From Morinoia aosen (lineage: Eukaryota > Arthropoda > Malacostraca > Amphipoda > Talitridae), in NCBI GenBank assembly GCA_030386875.1, contig CM059576.1, positions 68,447,581 through 68,511,580 of the forward strand: a DNA stretch of 64,000 nucleotides, given 5' to 3'. Shown piece by piece: positions 46,692 to 56,614 of this stretch. How positions within the stretch are numbered: position 1 is the first letter of the stretch; every line of letters starts with the position of its first letter. Below the pieces are notes generated by a model. The model was given only the letters and a program-made list of their open reading frames with translations. It did no database searches and was not told the origin of the DNA. Position numbers and translations under genes: made by a program.

Positions 46692-47957
46692 AGAAGATGA
46701 GGCGGCAAGAGAAGAAAAACTTACGAACTTAGGGCATAACGGGCTAACGTGGGTATTAGCCTTGCATAACGAACAATTAAAGGGCAAGCCTCTGGTTTTT
46801 GCATGGCAAGACTTAGCTACGTGGTTGTGACTAAGACATACGGAACACAATTGCAACTCGCCTACTTGCTTCACGCGTTTTTCGTGAGTATCAAATTTAC
46901 GGCAAGAAAAAGACGTGTGACCGGTCTGCTTACAAAACCGGCACACTTTTACGTTAGGAAGGTTAGAAGACACAGGAGAAGATTTAAACTTAGTTTCAGC
47001 TCGAGTCTTCTCCTCCACCCTATCATTGCGAAGGGAGAGACATTTCTTAGGTTTGGATTTAGTTTCCAACAGAGACAGCACATGATGCGCGTTCTCAAAC
47101 ATTTCTAAAGAGAAGAAACTAGCTTTACAGTAACGAAGAAGTTCTAACAAGAAAAAGTCAGGCAGTTTGGTTTTAATTATAGCAGAAAACAAGAGATTGC
47201 CTGATTTCTCGTTACGAAAATCTACTCCAAGCTTAGAGAGCTCAAGTAGATGAAACTTAACTTTAGAAAGAAAAGTCCCTATTTCTGCAAAGCTAAAGAC
47301 ACTGGGAGAATTTATTAATTCGTCCAGTGCAAGAGAAACTAGTTTGTCTGCGTTCAAAAATTCCTGCTTGAGCAAAGCCCAAGCAGCTTGGAAACAATTC
47401 TCATTGGGAAGTCCCTCAACCAGACTAAGGGCTCTTCGCTGTAATTGATTTTTTAAGAATATAAATTTTTGCCCCTCGCTCATATTAGGATAGGCTTGAA
47501 GAGCATTAAGAAAAGATTCCTGAAAATGGAGAAAAGAAAAAGGACAGTGTTCATTATCACTGAACTTTCTTAAAGTTAACTGAGGAGCTCGGAAAATGTT
47601 TAATGGTACATCCACAACAGAAACCTTACTAGCCTCAGAAGGAGGCGCGGTATCATTAGAGTTTGATACCTGTGCCGAAAAAACTGAATTTTTTAATTCA
47701 GCTATTAATTCAACAATTTGTACTTCATATTCAGCTCGTCTAACTAACTCCTCTTCAGAAATCTCCTCAAGGTCAGAAGGTAGAATAGAGGAGAGACGGC
47801 GAAAATCCTTTAGAAGGCTACTCAACTGAGGAATAGCCTCCCTTAGGAGAGAAGGTGCACAGCCAGGAGCTAGCACTTTCTTTCGCAAAGCGGTAATACT
47901 ACATTTTACTCCCCGCATTTTCATGCTAAGGGCTGAGGCGTTAAACGTTTCGGTCAT
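46689..47957 (-). CDS. gag: BEL gag
   Basis: 422-residue structural protein of the retrotransposon; it forms the particle and packages RNA. The ATG at 47957 is the first of the frame. The N-terminal two thirds are helical, with TLRKFSDNEHCPFSFLHF and NQLQRRALSLVEGLP as in BEL gag capsid regions. The C-terminus carries three cysteine/histidine clusters: CRFCKQTGHTSFSC, CSVCLSHNHVAKSC and CSLCKANTHVSPLC, all of CX2CX4HX4C type. The frame ends with TGA, directly followed by CGG, and pol continues in the same frame. The gag reading frame is intact. Confidence 0.92.
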   Translation of the reverse strand: MTETFNASALSMKMRGVKCSITALRKKVLAPGCAPSLLREAIPQLSSLLKDFRRLSSILPSDLEEISEEELVRRAEYEVQIVELIAELKNSVFSAQVSNSNDTAPPSEASKVSVVDVPLNIFRAPQLTLRKFSDNEHCPFSFLHFQESFLNALQAYPNMSEGQKFIFLKNQLQRRALSLVEGLPNENCFQAAWALLKQEFLNADKLVSLALDELINSPSVFSFAEIGTFLSKVKFHLLELSKLGVDFRNEKSGNLLFSAIIKTKLPDFFLLELLRYCKASFFSLEMFENAHHVLSLLETKSKPKKCLSLRNDRVEEKTRAETKFKSSPVSSNLPNVKVCRFCKQTGHTSFSCRKFDTHEKRVKQVGELQLCSVCLSHNHVAKSCHAKTRGLPFNCSLCKANTHVSPLCPKFVSFSSLAASSS

Positions 47958-48803
47958 GTTTGCAAAAAAAGATAATAAGTAAGTAGTTAATAGGCTTATT
48001 AGAAAAAAGTTCAGCTAATAAAGGTCTACATTTTTTTTCAAATGGACAGATTAGGTTACATCCCTATATTATATAGATAGAAAAAAATACAAAAGACACA
48101 CAGAATACACAAGAAGATTACTTCCCCACCCATTAAAGTTTGATCACATTATAAATGGTTACACAGCTAAATTTCCACAAAAATTTTAGTTTTAAATTTT
48201 TGCTTCAAAATTATATTTAATTTTTTACTTACATACTAATACACAAAAGTGCAATCAGAAAAAATTCTAACTGTGCAAGGTAAACAAGAGACTAGCTCCC
48301 AAAAGCACAGGGAGCCAGTAATACGAACAATAGTACCTTGCACAAAAACGACACAAAAAAATGTACCTTAATCTAAATGAGAAGAGAACCACCCCGGCTT
48401 CAAGCCCGGAAAGCTCGGCAACCAACAAGATTTTCCTAATTTCGGAAAATTTATTACATTTATTTTAAGTTTTTTTTTTTAAATGAAAAACAGTTATTTA
48501 AACTCGAGAAAGAAGAAACAAAAAGATATAGTCACCAGGATTATTCCTGAAGCAACTCCAGCCTTACTTAGCAGCTGACGAACGAATTGCGCACGTCAGA
48601 ACTGCTTTTCATAAGAAGTTACAATTTCGAACTTTCAAATGAAATGAAAAATTTCATAATTTAAGAAATTCTTCGTATAAATGAATAATGAATTGAATTT
48701 CTAAGAACAAAGATTTGAAGATTAGATCACTTTCTTCAAACGAAGTATTTGAAGATTAAATCACTTTCCTCAAAAAGTTGCGAAGATTACAACTACGTTA
48801 AAT

Positions 48804-48940
48804 TTTTCTTCGAAAAAAGAAACTTTCGAAGAAAACGAATATTAAGAATTATAACTAAAACTTTTCTTCGAAAAAAGCAACTTTCGAAGAAAACGAATAT
48901 TAAGAATTATAACGGAACTTTTCTTCGAAAAAAGTAACTA
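48804..48940 (-). repeat. Tandem repeats in BEL 5' leader, abutting the LTR
   Basis: About 2.4 units of 57-58 bp (TTTTCTTCGAAAAAAG, AACTTTCGAAG, CGAATATTAAGAATTATAAC); the last unit is cut off exactly at the LTR border. Immediately upstream on the plus strand (48713-48775) TTGAAGATTA(G/A)ATCACTTTC occurs twice. No tRNA-complementary primer-binding site beginning TGG is evident beside the LTR. Confidence 0.8.
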
Positions 48941-49481
48941 TGTCGCGCTTACCGGCTAAAGCGCCTACTTCCAGATTTATCTGGCATTAACATAGTCCCT
49001 TCTGCATTAAGATAAATAAACATATGACAAGCAAAGACAATAAGTAAGGATCGCTCACCTGAACTTCGAAGAAAAGTTGTCCAGGGAACACTTCCTCAAT
49101 GATAGCCGGCTATCCGGGCCCAGAGCTGCCCGGAAGCAGAACCGGTTTAGAAGTCGTAACGCACAAGGCACGTGCTTCCGACTCCGTAGGTGGTTGTCTT
49201 CTGACGTGTCAGCCCGCGAAGGCCTCGACGTCAAGTGCGCTCCGAATCCGTTGCTGTGACTTCGGATTCAGCTCGCAAAGATAAACGAACACATTAAGGA
49301 TGTTCGACATACGCATTAGTTGCCAGGAAGGGGAAGCAATCCATTATTGCCTGCTTGTCATATTTAATAAATATAATTCTTTTAGGTCAATTAAGAATTG
49401 ATTTTGACCCAGTCCCTTATACTACAAGATATTAATTAACTTGCATGGGACATACAAGAGGAGCAGGCTGGAGTTGCGACA
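48941..49481 (-). repeat. 5' LTR of the BEL element
   Basis: 541 bp, with TGTCGC/GCGACA terminal inverted repeats. In the sense (minus) direction it precedes gag, so it should hold the promoter. Confidence 0.9.
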
Positions 49482-49900
49482 ATTTTATTGTTTTCTCTCA
49501 ATAATTTGTTAATAATAAAATGGCTCAAATGAACCTTCCATCATAAAACAACTAGATAACTTTCAAATCAAACGGAATGAGAAGAAAAAGTGAACTGTTT
49601 CTACTGTAGTTCCCAAAAATGTTGAAACTTTTTTCTATTTTGTGTGCTCCAATCCTAAAAGTTCACCCCACTCTACAGGAATATTTCCCATAAATTGAGG
49701 CAAATTCCTGCTTATGGGAAAATAAATTTAAAAAATTCTTTATACTCTATATAAATATGTAACATTACTTTAAATTTTCAGAGAATTACTCCACTTAACA
49801 ATTTTTTTACTACCCTGAGGGAAATTTTACTACTTTTTACTACTTTTTTTACTACTTTCCAAATTTTACTACTTTACTACCTAGTAGACACCCTGGTAGG

Positions 49901-52041
49901 GCAGTTGAGGTTTACTGTTGTTGAGAATAGTCTTCCAGTCTGAGGGCTTTCACACACCACTTCCGTTCTTCCTGGTTGTTCACCATCGCTCAAGGATGAG
50001 AGTCTACTTCTTTTCTCATCTGCTTTAACAGCTTTTCCAGCTTTCTTCCTACTCCACTGGGGTTCCGGTGATGGTTCCTGGTCTTCTGGGCGGTTTCTCT
50101 TTCTGTTTGTTACCTCAACATTGAGTGGATCATTGGGCGTTGTAACTGCCTAGGCAAAGTTCATTGAGAAATTGGGATGTTGGTGATGAAACAACAATCT
50201 TGCCTGTCCATTTGAAACTCTTTCCCTGCTCTGTATAACTAAAAGTTCTTCTTCGATTTTTCTCGTCTTGCAGCCCCTCACACCTGCAGTATGTTGCTCT
50301 CCGCAATGATAACATTTTAGCTCTTCTGATTTACAGTCATCTATACAGTGACCAACTGAGCTACATTTCGAGCCTACTTGTCTCCCTTGGCAATACTTTA
50401 TTTCATGGCCGCATTCTAAGCATTTCTTGCACATCATAGGTTTTGGTTTTACCTCGTAGACTCGCGATTTTGCTTGCTCTCATGGAATGTAGATAAAGTC
50501 TGGGAGAATGGGTTGCCTGAATGATACAAGAATGGGCTTGGCTAGCTGGTTTCTTGGTTTCATCTAAGTGGCAGGGACTGCGTCTTGTATACCGCACTTT
50601 TCCAATTAGCCTTTCTTAAATTCCTCGAAGTTGATTAAATCATACTCATAGGTATATACGAGACCCTTTTGTATGGCAAAGTTCAAATTTTCTTCCACAG
50701 AGACAAGTAGTTGGTTGATTTGGTGCAATTGTTTCATCCCGAGGCTTTGAGTTGCGTCACTGACTTCTACCGTGAATACTGTTTTGCTGCGTGATCTCAT
50801 TGCTTTGGGTTTACTTCCAAGGTGCTGGGCGATACACTTCTCGAGGAGCCATGGTGACATCTTCCGTCTGTGTGCCTCGTTCATTTTACAATCGAAGTGC
50901 GTTCTGAATTTGTTGGATGGTGGTACTGGTTGAGTTTCACTTGTTCCTTCTCTAATTTGCTTCGCTCTTCTCATGGTTACTTTTTCCCTCTCAATTATCT
51001 CTACCAAGCCCCTCTCTTCAACTTCTCTTTCACACAGAATGCTTCCGGCTACGTGAGAACCTCCACAGCAAAAGCATTTCGGCTGGTCCGACGTGCAGCT
51101 TGGTGAGGAATGCCCTACCTCAGCGCATCTTCTGCACACAGCTGAAGTATTGCGACAGCGTTTGGTGGTGTGCCCGTATGTTTGACAATTAAAGCACATC
51201 ATTGGTTTGTTTTTAAATGGGTAAACCTTGGTGTCTCGTCTTTCACCAGGAATGTAGATGCTGTATGGAACTGTCGGTTGCTTGAAGGTAATCAGAAAGG
51301 CTTGGGTCTCCGGGTATCTTGGTTTGATGAAAGTGGCTTTTTTTTTGGTGACGTCCTCTATATTGTAGTGTTCCTGGAGTCCAGTCTTGAATTCGTCTAT
51401 GTCAGTTATGTCAAAGTCACTTATATATTCGAGGCCCACTGAATTGTTGAAGCGTCCATACTGAGCCGTCTGGCACGGTGCACCATCCACGCACGCTAGA
51501 TCCACCATCCTCGCCGCCTGCTCTGCACTGCACACCTCCACCAGCACTGTCTCACTGTTCATGCTAAATATCCGCATTGGCGTAGAGCCAGTCACTTCCT
51601 CAATTTGTCCTATAATATCGAACGGATTATTCGTCTTCTTTCCACGTTCGAAGGTAATTGAGAAGAACCTCGGAAAGTTTCTCTCCTCAGTGAACACGAA
51701 CGGTAATTTTTTTCCTTTTTCATAGCTTTTCTGCTGTCAGGTAATTTCGGGTCCATTGGGGTCTCGGATCGAGTTGATACAATTGCCTGTTCGATTTCTG
51801 CCAACTGCCGCTCAATCACAGCCATCTCCTCGGCACTCAGATCAGCAGGCATGTTATCTTCATCTTCTCTAGCAATTCCACCTAGCATCAATTCAATCGC
51901 TCTTTCAATTCGCTTCTTAAAACTTGTTATTTTGTTGACTTGTTCTTCCCTGTCAGGTGGGTCACTTCCTGTTCTCTCTTCGCATATCTGCAGAGGCTCC
52001 ATCGCTCCTCGGCGAGGACCTGCGGCGCTCTCCTCGCTCAT
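49901..52041 (-). pseudogene. LINE ORF1 with two RRM-like/zinc-knuckle modules, frameshifted
   Basis: Start at the ATG at 52041 (MSEESAAGPRR). A helical N-terminus (about 100 residues; LSAEEMAVIERQLAEIEQ) is followed by a frame change at a run of seven A (about 51706-51712). Module A (51697-50990) has an RRM-like fold region (GLEYISDFDITDIDEF), YIPGERRDTKVYPF and zinc knuckles CFNCQTYGHTTKRC, CRRCAEVGHSSPSC and CFCCGGSHVAGSILC. Module B (about 50930-50150) repeats the order: GLVYTYEYDLINFEEF, then after a TAA at 50606 and frame changes VSFRQPILPDFIYIP, and knuckles CKKCLECGHEIKYC and CYHCGEQHTAGVRGC. The charged C-terminal region (RKRNRPEDQEPSPEP) reaches the insertion at 49900. ORF1 proteins of this type coat LINE RNA. 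At least four lesions make this copy non-functional. Confidence 0.85.
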
Positions 52042-52441
52042 TGTATACAAGGAATGGGACTCCTTGATAAATCAAGGGGGCCGCTTCTAGTTTTCCTTTT
52101 TAACACAAGAACACTTCAAGATAATTACACACAACTAATAAGAAAAGAACCCAGATGTTAGTGGGCGCCCCCCTCGTCGGTTCTACCCACGGACAACACT
52201 CGTATAAATAAGCTTATGATCACTATGTTGCCAATTTACATAAACAATATGTAATGAGTTGCAACTCCTAGTGGGTATACTAACGGTACCATTACGGGAA
52301 GGTGTGGGTGGGCTGGAATACTTGTTATGGACAAGTAATCCATATCAAATCCTTGTCTATAGACTGCTCCCTTTACGATACAAATGATGATAACACAGTT
52401 CGGCACCAGTAAAACGTGCTAAAGGGAACAGTGAAAATTCC
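52042..52441 (-). other. 5' UTR and probable internal promoter of the LINE
   Basis: 400 bp from the target duplication to the ORF1 ATG. LINE promoters lie downstream of the start site, so this should contain one, but I recognise no specific element. Confidence 0.6.
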
Positions 52442-52558
52442 GCAGAGGGAGAAGCCTGTAAGATCTTTCACCACACGGAAGAGCTTCAATATTAAAAAGA
52501 TGTTTAGTGTGATGTAGTGATTAAAAATTTGAATAGCCCATAAAAGTGCATTTCAGAT

Positions 52559-54937
52559 CTAGAAAGGAAAACCATTGGTGCAATAATGCTTGCTAGCTAG
52601 GTGTTTTTGAACTTTACCCTTTCGAGCAGAAGAATATTTACATAATTCACACTTGAACAGCTGACCTGCACCATGTTTGCTGGCTAGGTGATCTTTAAGA
52701 TTGCTCCTACGAGCAGATGAATATTCACAATATTCACACTTCAAGAACCGTTGACCTTCACCATGTTTGCTGGCTAGGTGCTTATTGAAGTCACCCCTAC
52801 TAGCAGAGGAATATTCACATAATTCACATTTGAACAGATGACCTGCACCATGTTTGCTGGCTAGGTGAAGCTTAAGATAACCTTTACGAGCAGAGGAGTA
52901 CCCACAATATTCACACCTGAAAAGTTGACCTTCACCATGTTTTCTGGCTAGGTGCATATTGAGGTCATCCCTACTAGGAGAGGAATATTCACATAATTCA
53001 CATTTGAACAGCTGACCTTCACCATGTTTGCTCGCTCGGTGTAATTTGACACAATATTTATAAGCAGACGAATAGTCACACAACTCGCACTTAAACAGCT
53101 GACCTTTTCCATGATTGCTGGCTAGGTGAAGCATAAGATATCCCTTATTAGCGGAAGAATACACACATAATTCGCATTTGAACAGCTGACCTTCACCATG
53201 TTTGCTGGCTAGGTGACTTTTAAGATTACATTTTTGAGCAGAGGAATAGTCACATAACTCACACTCGAACACCTGACCTTTACCATGTTTGCAAGAAAGG
53301 TGCAGTTTGACATTCCTCTTTCGAGCCGAGAAATAGTCACATAACTCACACTTGAACAGCTTACCTTTTCCATGTTTGCTGGCCAGGTGAACTTTGAGAT
53401 TACCCTTTGTAGCGGAGGAATAATCACATAATTCGCATTTGAACAGCTGACCTGCACCATGTTTGCTGGCTAGGTGAATCTCAAGATATCCTTTACGAGC
53501 AGTGGAGTATCCACAATATTCACACCTGAAAAGTTGACCTGCACCATGTTTTCTGGCTAGGTGTTCTTTAAGATTACTCTTACGAGCAGATGAATATTCA
53601 CAATATTCACACCTGAAGAACCGTCGACCTTCACCATGTTTGCTGTCTAGGTGCTTATTGAGGTCACCCCTACTAACAGAGGAATATTCACATAATTCAC
53701 ATTTGAACAGCTGACCTTCACCATGTTTGCTCGCTCGGTGTAATTTGACACAATATTTATAAGCAGACGAATAGTCACAAAACTCACACTTAAACAGCTG
53801 ACCTTTTCCATGTTTGCTGGCTAGGTGAACTTTGAGATTACCCTTTGTAGCGGAGGAATAATCACATAATTCGCATTTGAACAGTTGACCTTCACCATGT
53901 TTGCTGGCTAGGTGACGTTTAACATCATTCTTATAAGCAGAAGAATATTTACACATTTCGCACTTGAACAGCTGACCTTTACCATGTTTGCTGGCTAGGT
54001 GCACTTTAACATGACTCTTACGAGCAGAGAAATATTCACACAATTCGCACTTGAATAGCTGACCTCCACTATGTTTGCTGGCTAGGTGCCGCTTCAAATC
54101 CCTCTTTCGAGCTGAGAAATAGTCACATGATTCACACTTGAACAGTTCTCCTTTCCTATCTTTGCTAGCTTGGTCTGATTCATGTTTGTTTCGGCAAGCA
54201 GAGTCATTCAAATTACGCCTGTGTAGCCGACTTTGAACGTGTCTGATTATTTGAGGTCTTATTTTGCGTTTACCAGACAAACACTGCTTCAAGTTTCCTT
54301 CATTTGCTGAAGGATATTCACACACTTCACACTTGTACACCATACTATTGTCTAATGCACCTTTTTTAGGTGTATCAGAACTGGACTCGATGACAAAACT
54401 AGAGTCACATAAATTACATTTAAGCTCTTCCTGGCCATGTTTATTACGTCGCTCTTCCGCCGTGATTTTTACACCTGGTTTTTGATAACTCCCGGATAGA
54501 CCTTCGTACCGGCTCTCATTATCATGCTGCTCCAGCACGTGCCGCTTCAAAATACTTATGTACATAGTGGAGTAATCACAGAACCCACAAACGTAGTAAC
54601 ATCCCAATTTGTGCCTGACACGGAGATGCAGCTCCATAAGAACCCTCCTACCAGTGGAGTAATCACAATGTTCACACAGTAAGGGCCGTGACATGAGTCT
54701 GTCACGAGGTGCGGCCTCAACACCACTGCCGCTACCAGATACATCTGATGGTAGCGAGTCAGAGCTCCCTTGAAATGCTCCAGCTCGTCCCTGTTGAACA
54801 GCACTTGTGTTGCACACACCGGAGCTGCCTTCCCTCAACTCGTCCTCTGCTTCTGCGCGCCCTGAACGTGCCTCAGTGCAGTCTTTGTCCACTTCTCTCT
54901 TGAAAGGAACTGCATGAGAGCCTGAACTTGAACGGGC
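52559..54937 (-). CDS. C2H2 zinc-finger gene, terminal exon with about 20 fingers
   Basis: A single large exon, 792 codons to a TGA or equivalent stop at 52559. It starts after a pyrimidine-rich acceptor (TTCTTCCTCTCAG, 54938-54950); no ATG is needed because the exon continues the upstream exon in phase 0. After ~85 disordered residues come two fingers (CEHCDYSTGRR; CGFCDYSTMYI), a degenerate region of about 120 residues with two broken finger-like motifs, then 18 regular fingers. These share the template FKCELCDYSSAxKxxLKxHLASKH with linker GEGQ or GKGQ, 28 residues apart. The protein is a nuclear DNA-binding factor by family. Fingers differ mainly at the recognition-helix positions, as in rapidly evolving arrays. 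The LINE insertion begins 118 bp after the stop, with no AATAAA between. Confidence 0.93.
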   Translation of the reverse strand, partial: ARSSSGSHAVPFKREVDKDCTEARSGRAEAEDELREGSSGVCNTSAVQQGRAGAFQGSSDSLPSDVSGSGSGVEAAPRDRLMSRPLLCEHCDYSTGRRVLMELHLRVRHKLGCYYVCGFCDYSTMYISILKRHVLEQHDNESRYEGLSGSYQKPGVKITAEERRNKHGQEELKCNLCDSSFVIESSSDTPKKGALDNSMVYKCEVCEYPSANEGNLKQCLSGKRKIRPQIIRHVQSRLHRRNLNDSACRNKHESDQASKDRKGELFKCESCDYFSARKRDLKRHLASKHSGGQLFKCELCEYFSARKSHVKVHLASKHGKGQLFKCEMCKYSSAYKNDVKRHLASKHGEGQLFKCELCDYSSATKGNLKVHLASKHGKGQLFKCEFCDYSSAYKYCVKLHRASKHGEGQLFKCELCEYSSVSRGDLNKHLDSKHGEGRRFFRCEYCEYSSARKSNLKEHLARKHGAGQLFRCEYCGYSTARKGYLEIHLASKHGAGQLFKCELCDYSSATKGNLKVHLASKHGKGKLFKCELCDYFSARKRNVKLHLSCKHGKGQVFECELCDYSSAQKCNLKSHLASKHGEGQLFKCELCVYSSANKGYLMLHLASNHGKGQLFKCELCDYSSAYKYCVKLHRASKHGEGQLFKCELCEYSSPSRDDLNMHLARKHGEGQLFRCEYCGYSSARKGYLKLHLASKHGAGHLFKCELCEYSSASRGDFNKHLASKHGEGQRFLKCEYCEYSSARRSNLKDHLASKHGAGQLFKCELCKYSSARKGKVQKHLASKHYCTNGFPF

Positions 54938-56614
54938 CTGAGAGGAAGAACTTTTCCCAATTATAACTGACAAAAATTTTCAGGAAAAAGACGCATTATA
55001 CGCAAATTTCAATTAAAAGTAACAACGTACTTGGTAACCATGTACTTTTGAGACTAAGTTGTGAACTTGTGCATCCTTTCTTATTTTGAATGCAAGGAAA
55101 ATATATGAAAAATAATACAGGACGCAAAAAATAACGATGGCACAAGAAACATTTGAAAAGCGCATTATCTCTTCATATCCGGTTAATACTTCAATACAGA
55201 GCAAAAATTTTACAAAGTATTCATGTAAAATCTTTTATATGCAATAGCGCTTGTCATGACTACATTATCTTGGATAATGATTCCTGCATAAAATTTTACT
55301 GTTTATGTTTTTCTCTTCAAAACACAAAACTAACTTGGTTATTCTTCTTGAATTTATAAGCAACTTGAATTGTATTAGAAATATTGTCTCTGAATAACAG
55401 AGTGGCTGGAGTGATTTCTTACACTAGCAAAACAACCAAAAAATATTCATTCGTTGGTCTCGCACACAAAGCAAGAGACACACATAAAAACCATAACTCT
55501 GGCTAATTAAGTAATTAATATGGTTTCACGAGTGACAAGAGTTCCACGAGGACTTCTTCAAATCATAAATTTGACAGCAAATGCTCAAAGAAATTGAGAG
55601 GGCAGAAAAAAATTCGAAGCATCTTGAAACGATCACTGGCGTAAACCAGTTATAATGCGTAATGGTGCAAGTCAACTCACTGAGGCACAACGCAATTAAG
55701 AAAGGGCTCCACGACACTGGGGATAGAAGAAGCATGCTGAAAATAGCTTCAATGATATTAATCAAGGGACCATAACTTATTCAACACTGGCTGTGGTTGG
55801 GAAACGATAATAAAGTCGATAACATCGAGAATTACAGAAAAAGACTTAATACCAGCAGTCAATACAATCACTCAACGATAGGCACAACAATTTTTGAAAA
55901 GAAGAGGTATTACACTAACCACCAATAAGCAATCAAATAGGCATAAATTTCAATTCAACAGAATTGAAATTCAAGAACAATGGAATGTGCAGTGAGACTA
56001 TTTTCTGGAACCAGAGTATAACATCGCTCAGCAGCTAATGGAATGGTTTAGCAATAAGTTAGGCTAACCTAAGCGCAATACTTTAAATCATTCATAAAGT
56101 AATTAGAATAAAATTAAATCCACTGAATGACAAGCTTTGACAATTATGTCTGAAATGCTAAAAACAGAAAAAGGTGCAAGCAGCAAAAATGAAATAAAAG
56201 TCACACTATAGTGGCCAAAAGCAAGTAAAAACAGATTATATATGAATTAAATTCATATTTTTGTGCAATGATAAATACTCTACTGAAATTAAACCAAAGC
56301 ATTCAGGAATAAAGTAAGTAAGTAAGTAAAGATAGCTTGTCAATTAGTACTCGTGGTATGGAACTTTTGTTTTAGGACGTCTTATATTAAGGAATTAAGC
56401 CAATATGATGGCATGTATCTCACGTTGCAACTTGGAAATCAACGTTTTTCTTATTCTATTTTTCTACTGAAATCGAACTGCAGCATTTGGGAAGAAAATG
56501 AGTAATCAATTGGAAGCATCCAAGAGGAGGGAGAGTAACCAAATGGAAGCATTCAAGAGAGTATATAACCAATTAGAAGCACTCAACATAAGAGTAAGCA
56601 ACCAATTGCAGCAC
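54938..56614 (-). other. Intron of the zinc-finger gene
   Basis: AT-rich, no repeats recognised and no other gene. Donor on the exon side is CAG/GTGCTG (weak), acceptor CTCTCAG. Confidence 0.55.
56335..56480 (+). repeat. Dispersed SINE-like tail repeat (copy of 23165-23290)
   Basis: CTTTTGTTTTAGGACGTCTTATATTA, CCAATATGATGGCATGTATC, CAACTTGGAAATCAACG and a pyrimidine-rich end, as at 23190. It is preceded by an AAGT microsatellite (56313-56330). Confidence 0.65.

Larger units (their letters stand above)
41644..49481 (-). mobile_element. BEL/Pao LTR retrotransposon, 7.84 kb
   Basis: Two 541-bp direct LTRs flank gag and pol on the minus strand. The order protease, RT, RNase H, integrase and the pol features (YVDN, BEL-type integrase) identify the BEL/Pao superfamily. 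Only two LTR differences were noticed (near 41818 and 41947), so insertion was recent. No 4-6-bp target duplication is evident (CTACTA on the left, ATTTTA on the right). Confidence 0.95.
39755..49895. mobile_element. Unclassified TIR element with GTAGG 5-bp duplication, host of the BEL element
   Basis: The right end AGTAGACACCCTG is mirrored by CATGGTGACTACT at the left (two mismatches). GTAGG flanks at 39750-39754 and 49896-49900. Both subterminal zones carry repeated TTTTACTACTTT motifs (39787-39815, 49826-49880), oriented the same way. Without the 7.8-kb BEL insertion the element is ~2.3 kb, AT-rich and has no recognisable transposase. A copy of the end motif, CTAGTAGACACC, also occurs at 40141. 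A 5-bp duplication fits few superfamilies (Transib is one) but the ends do not match Transib. Confidence 0.75.
32763..52441 (-). mobile_element. I-clade LINE, full-length but broken, containing nested insertions
   Basis: The boundaries are given by a 12-bp target duplication GCAGAGGGAGAA at 32751-32762 and 52442-52453. On the minus strand the order is 5' UTR, ORF1 (zinc knuckles), ORF2 (endonuclease, reverse transcriptase, RNase H), ~1 kb 3' UTR and a (TTA)n tail, the tail type of I elements. Removing the insertions at 32788-34231, 37613-38132 and 39755-49895 leaves about 7.6 kb. The RNase H domain and two-ORF layout place it in the I superfamily (I, Nimb, R1-like); I cannot settle the clade. 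Several frameshifts and lost catalytic residues make it inactive. Confidence 0.9.
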
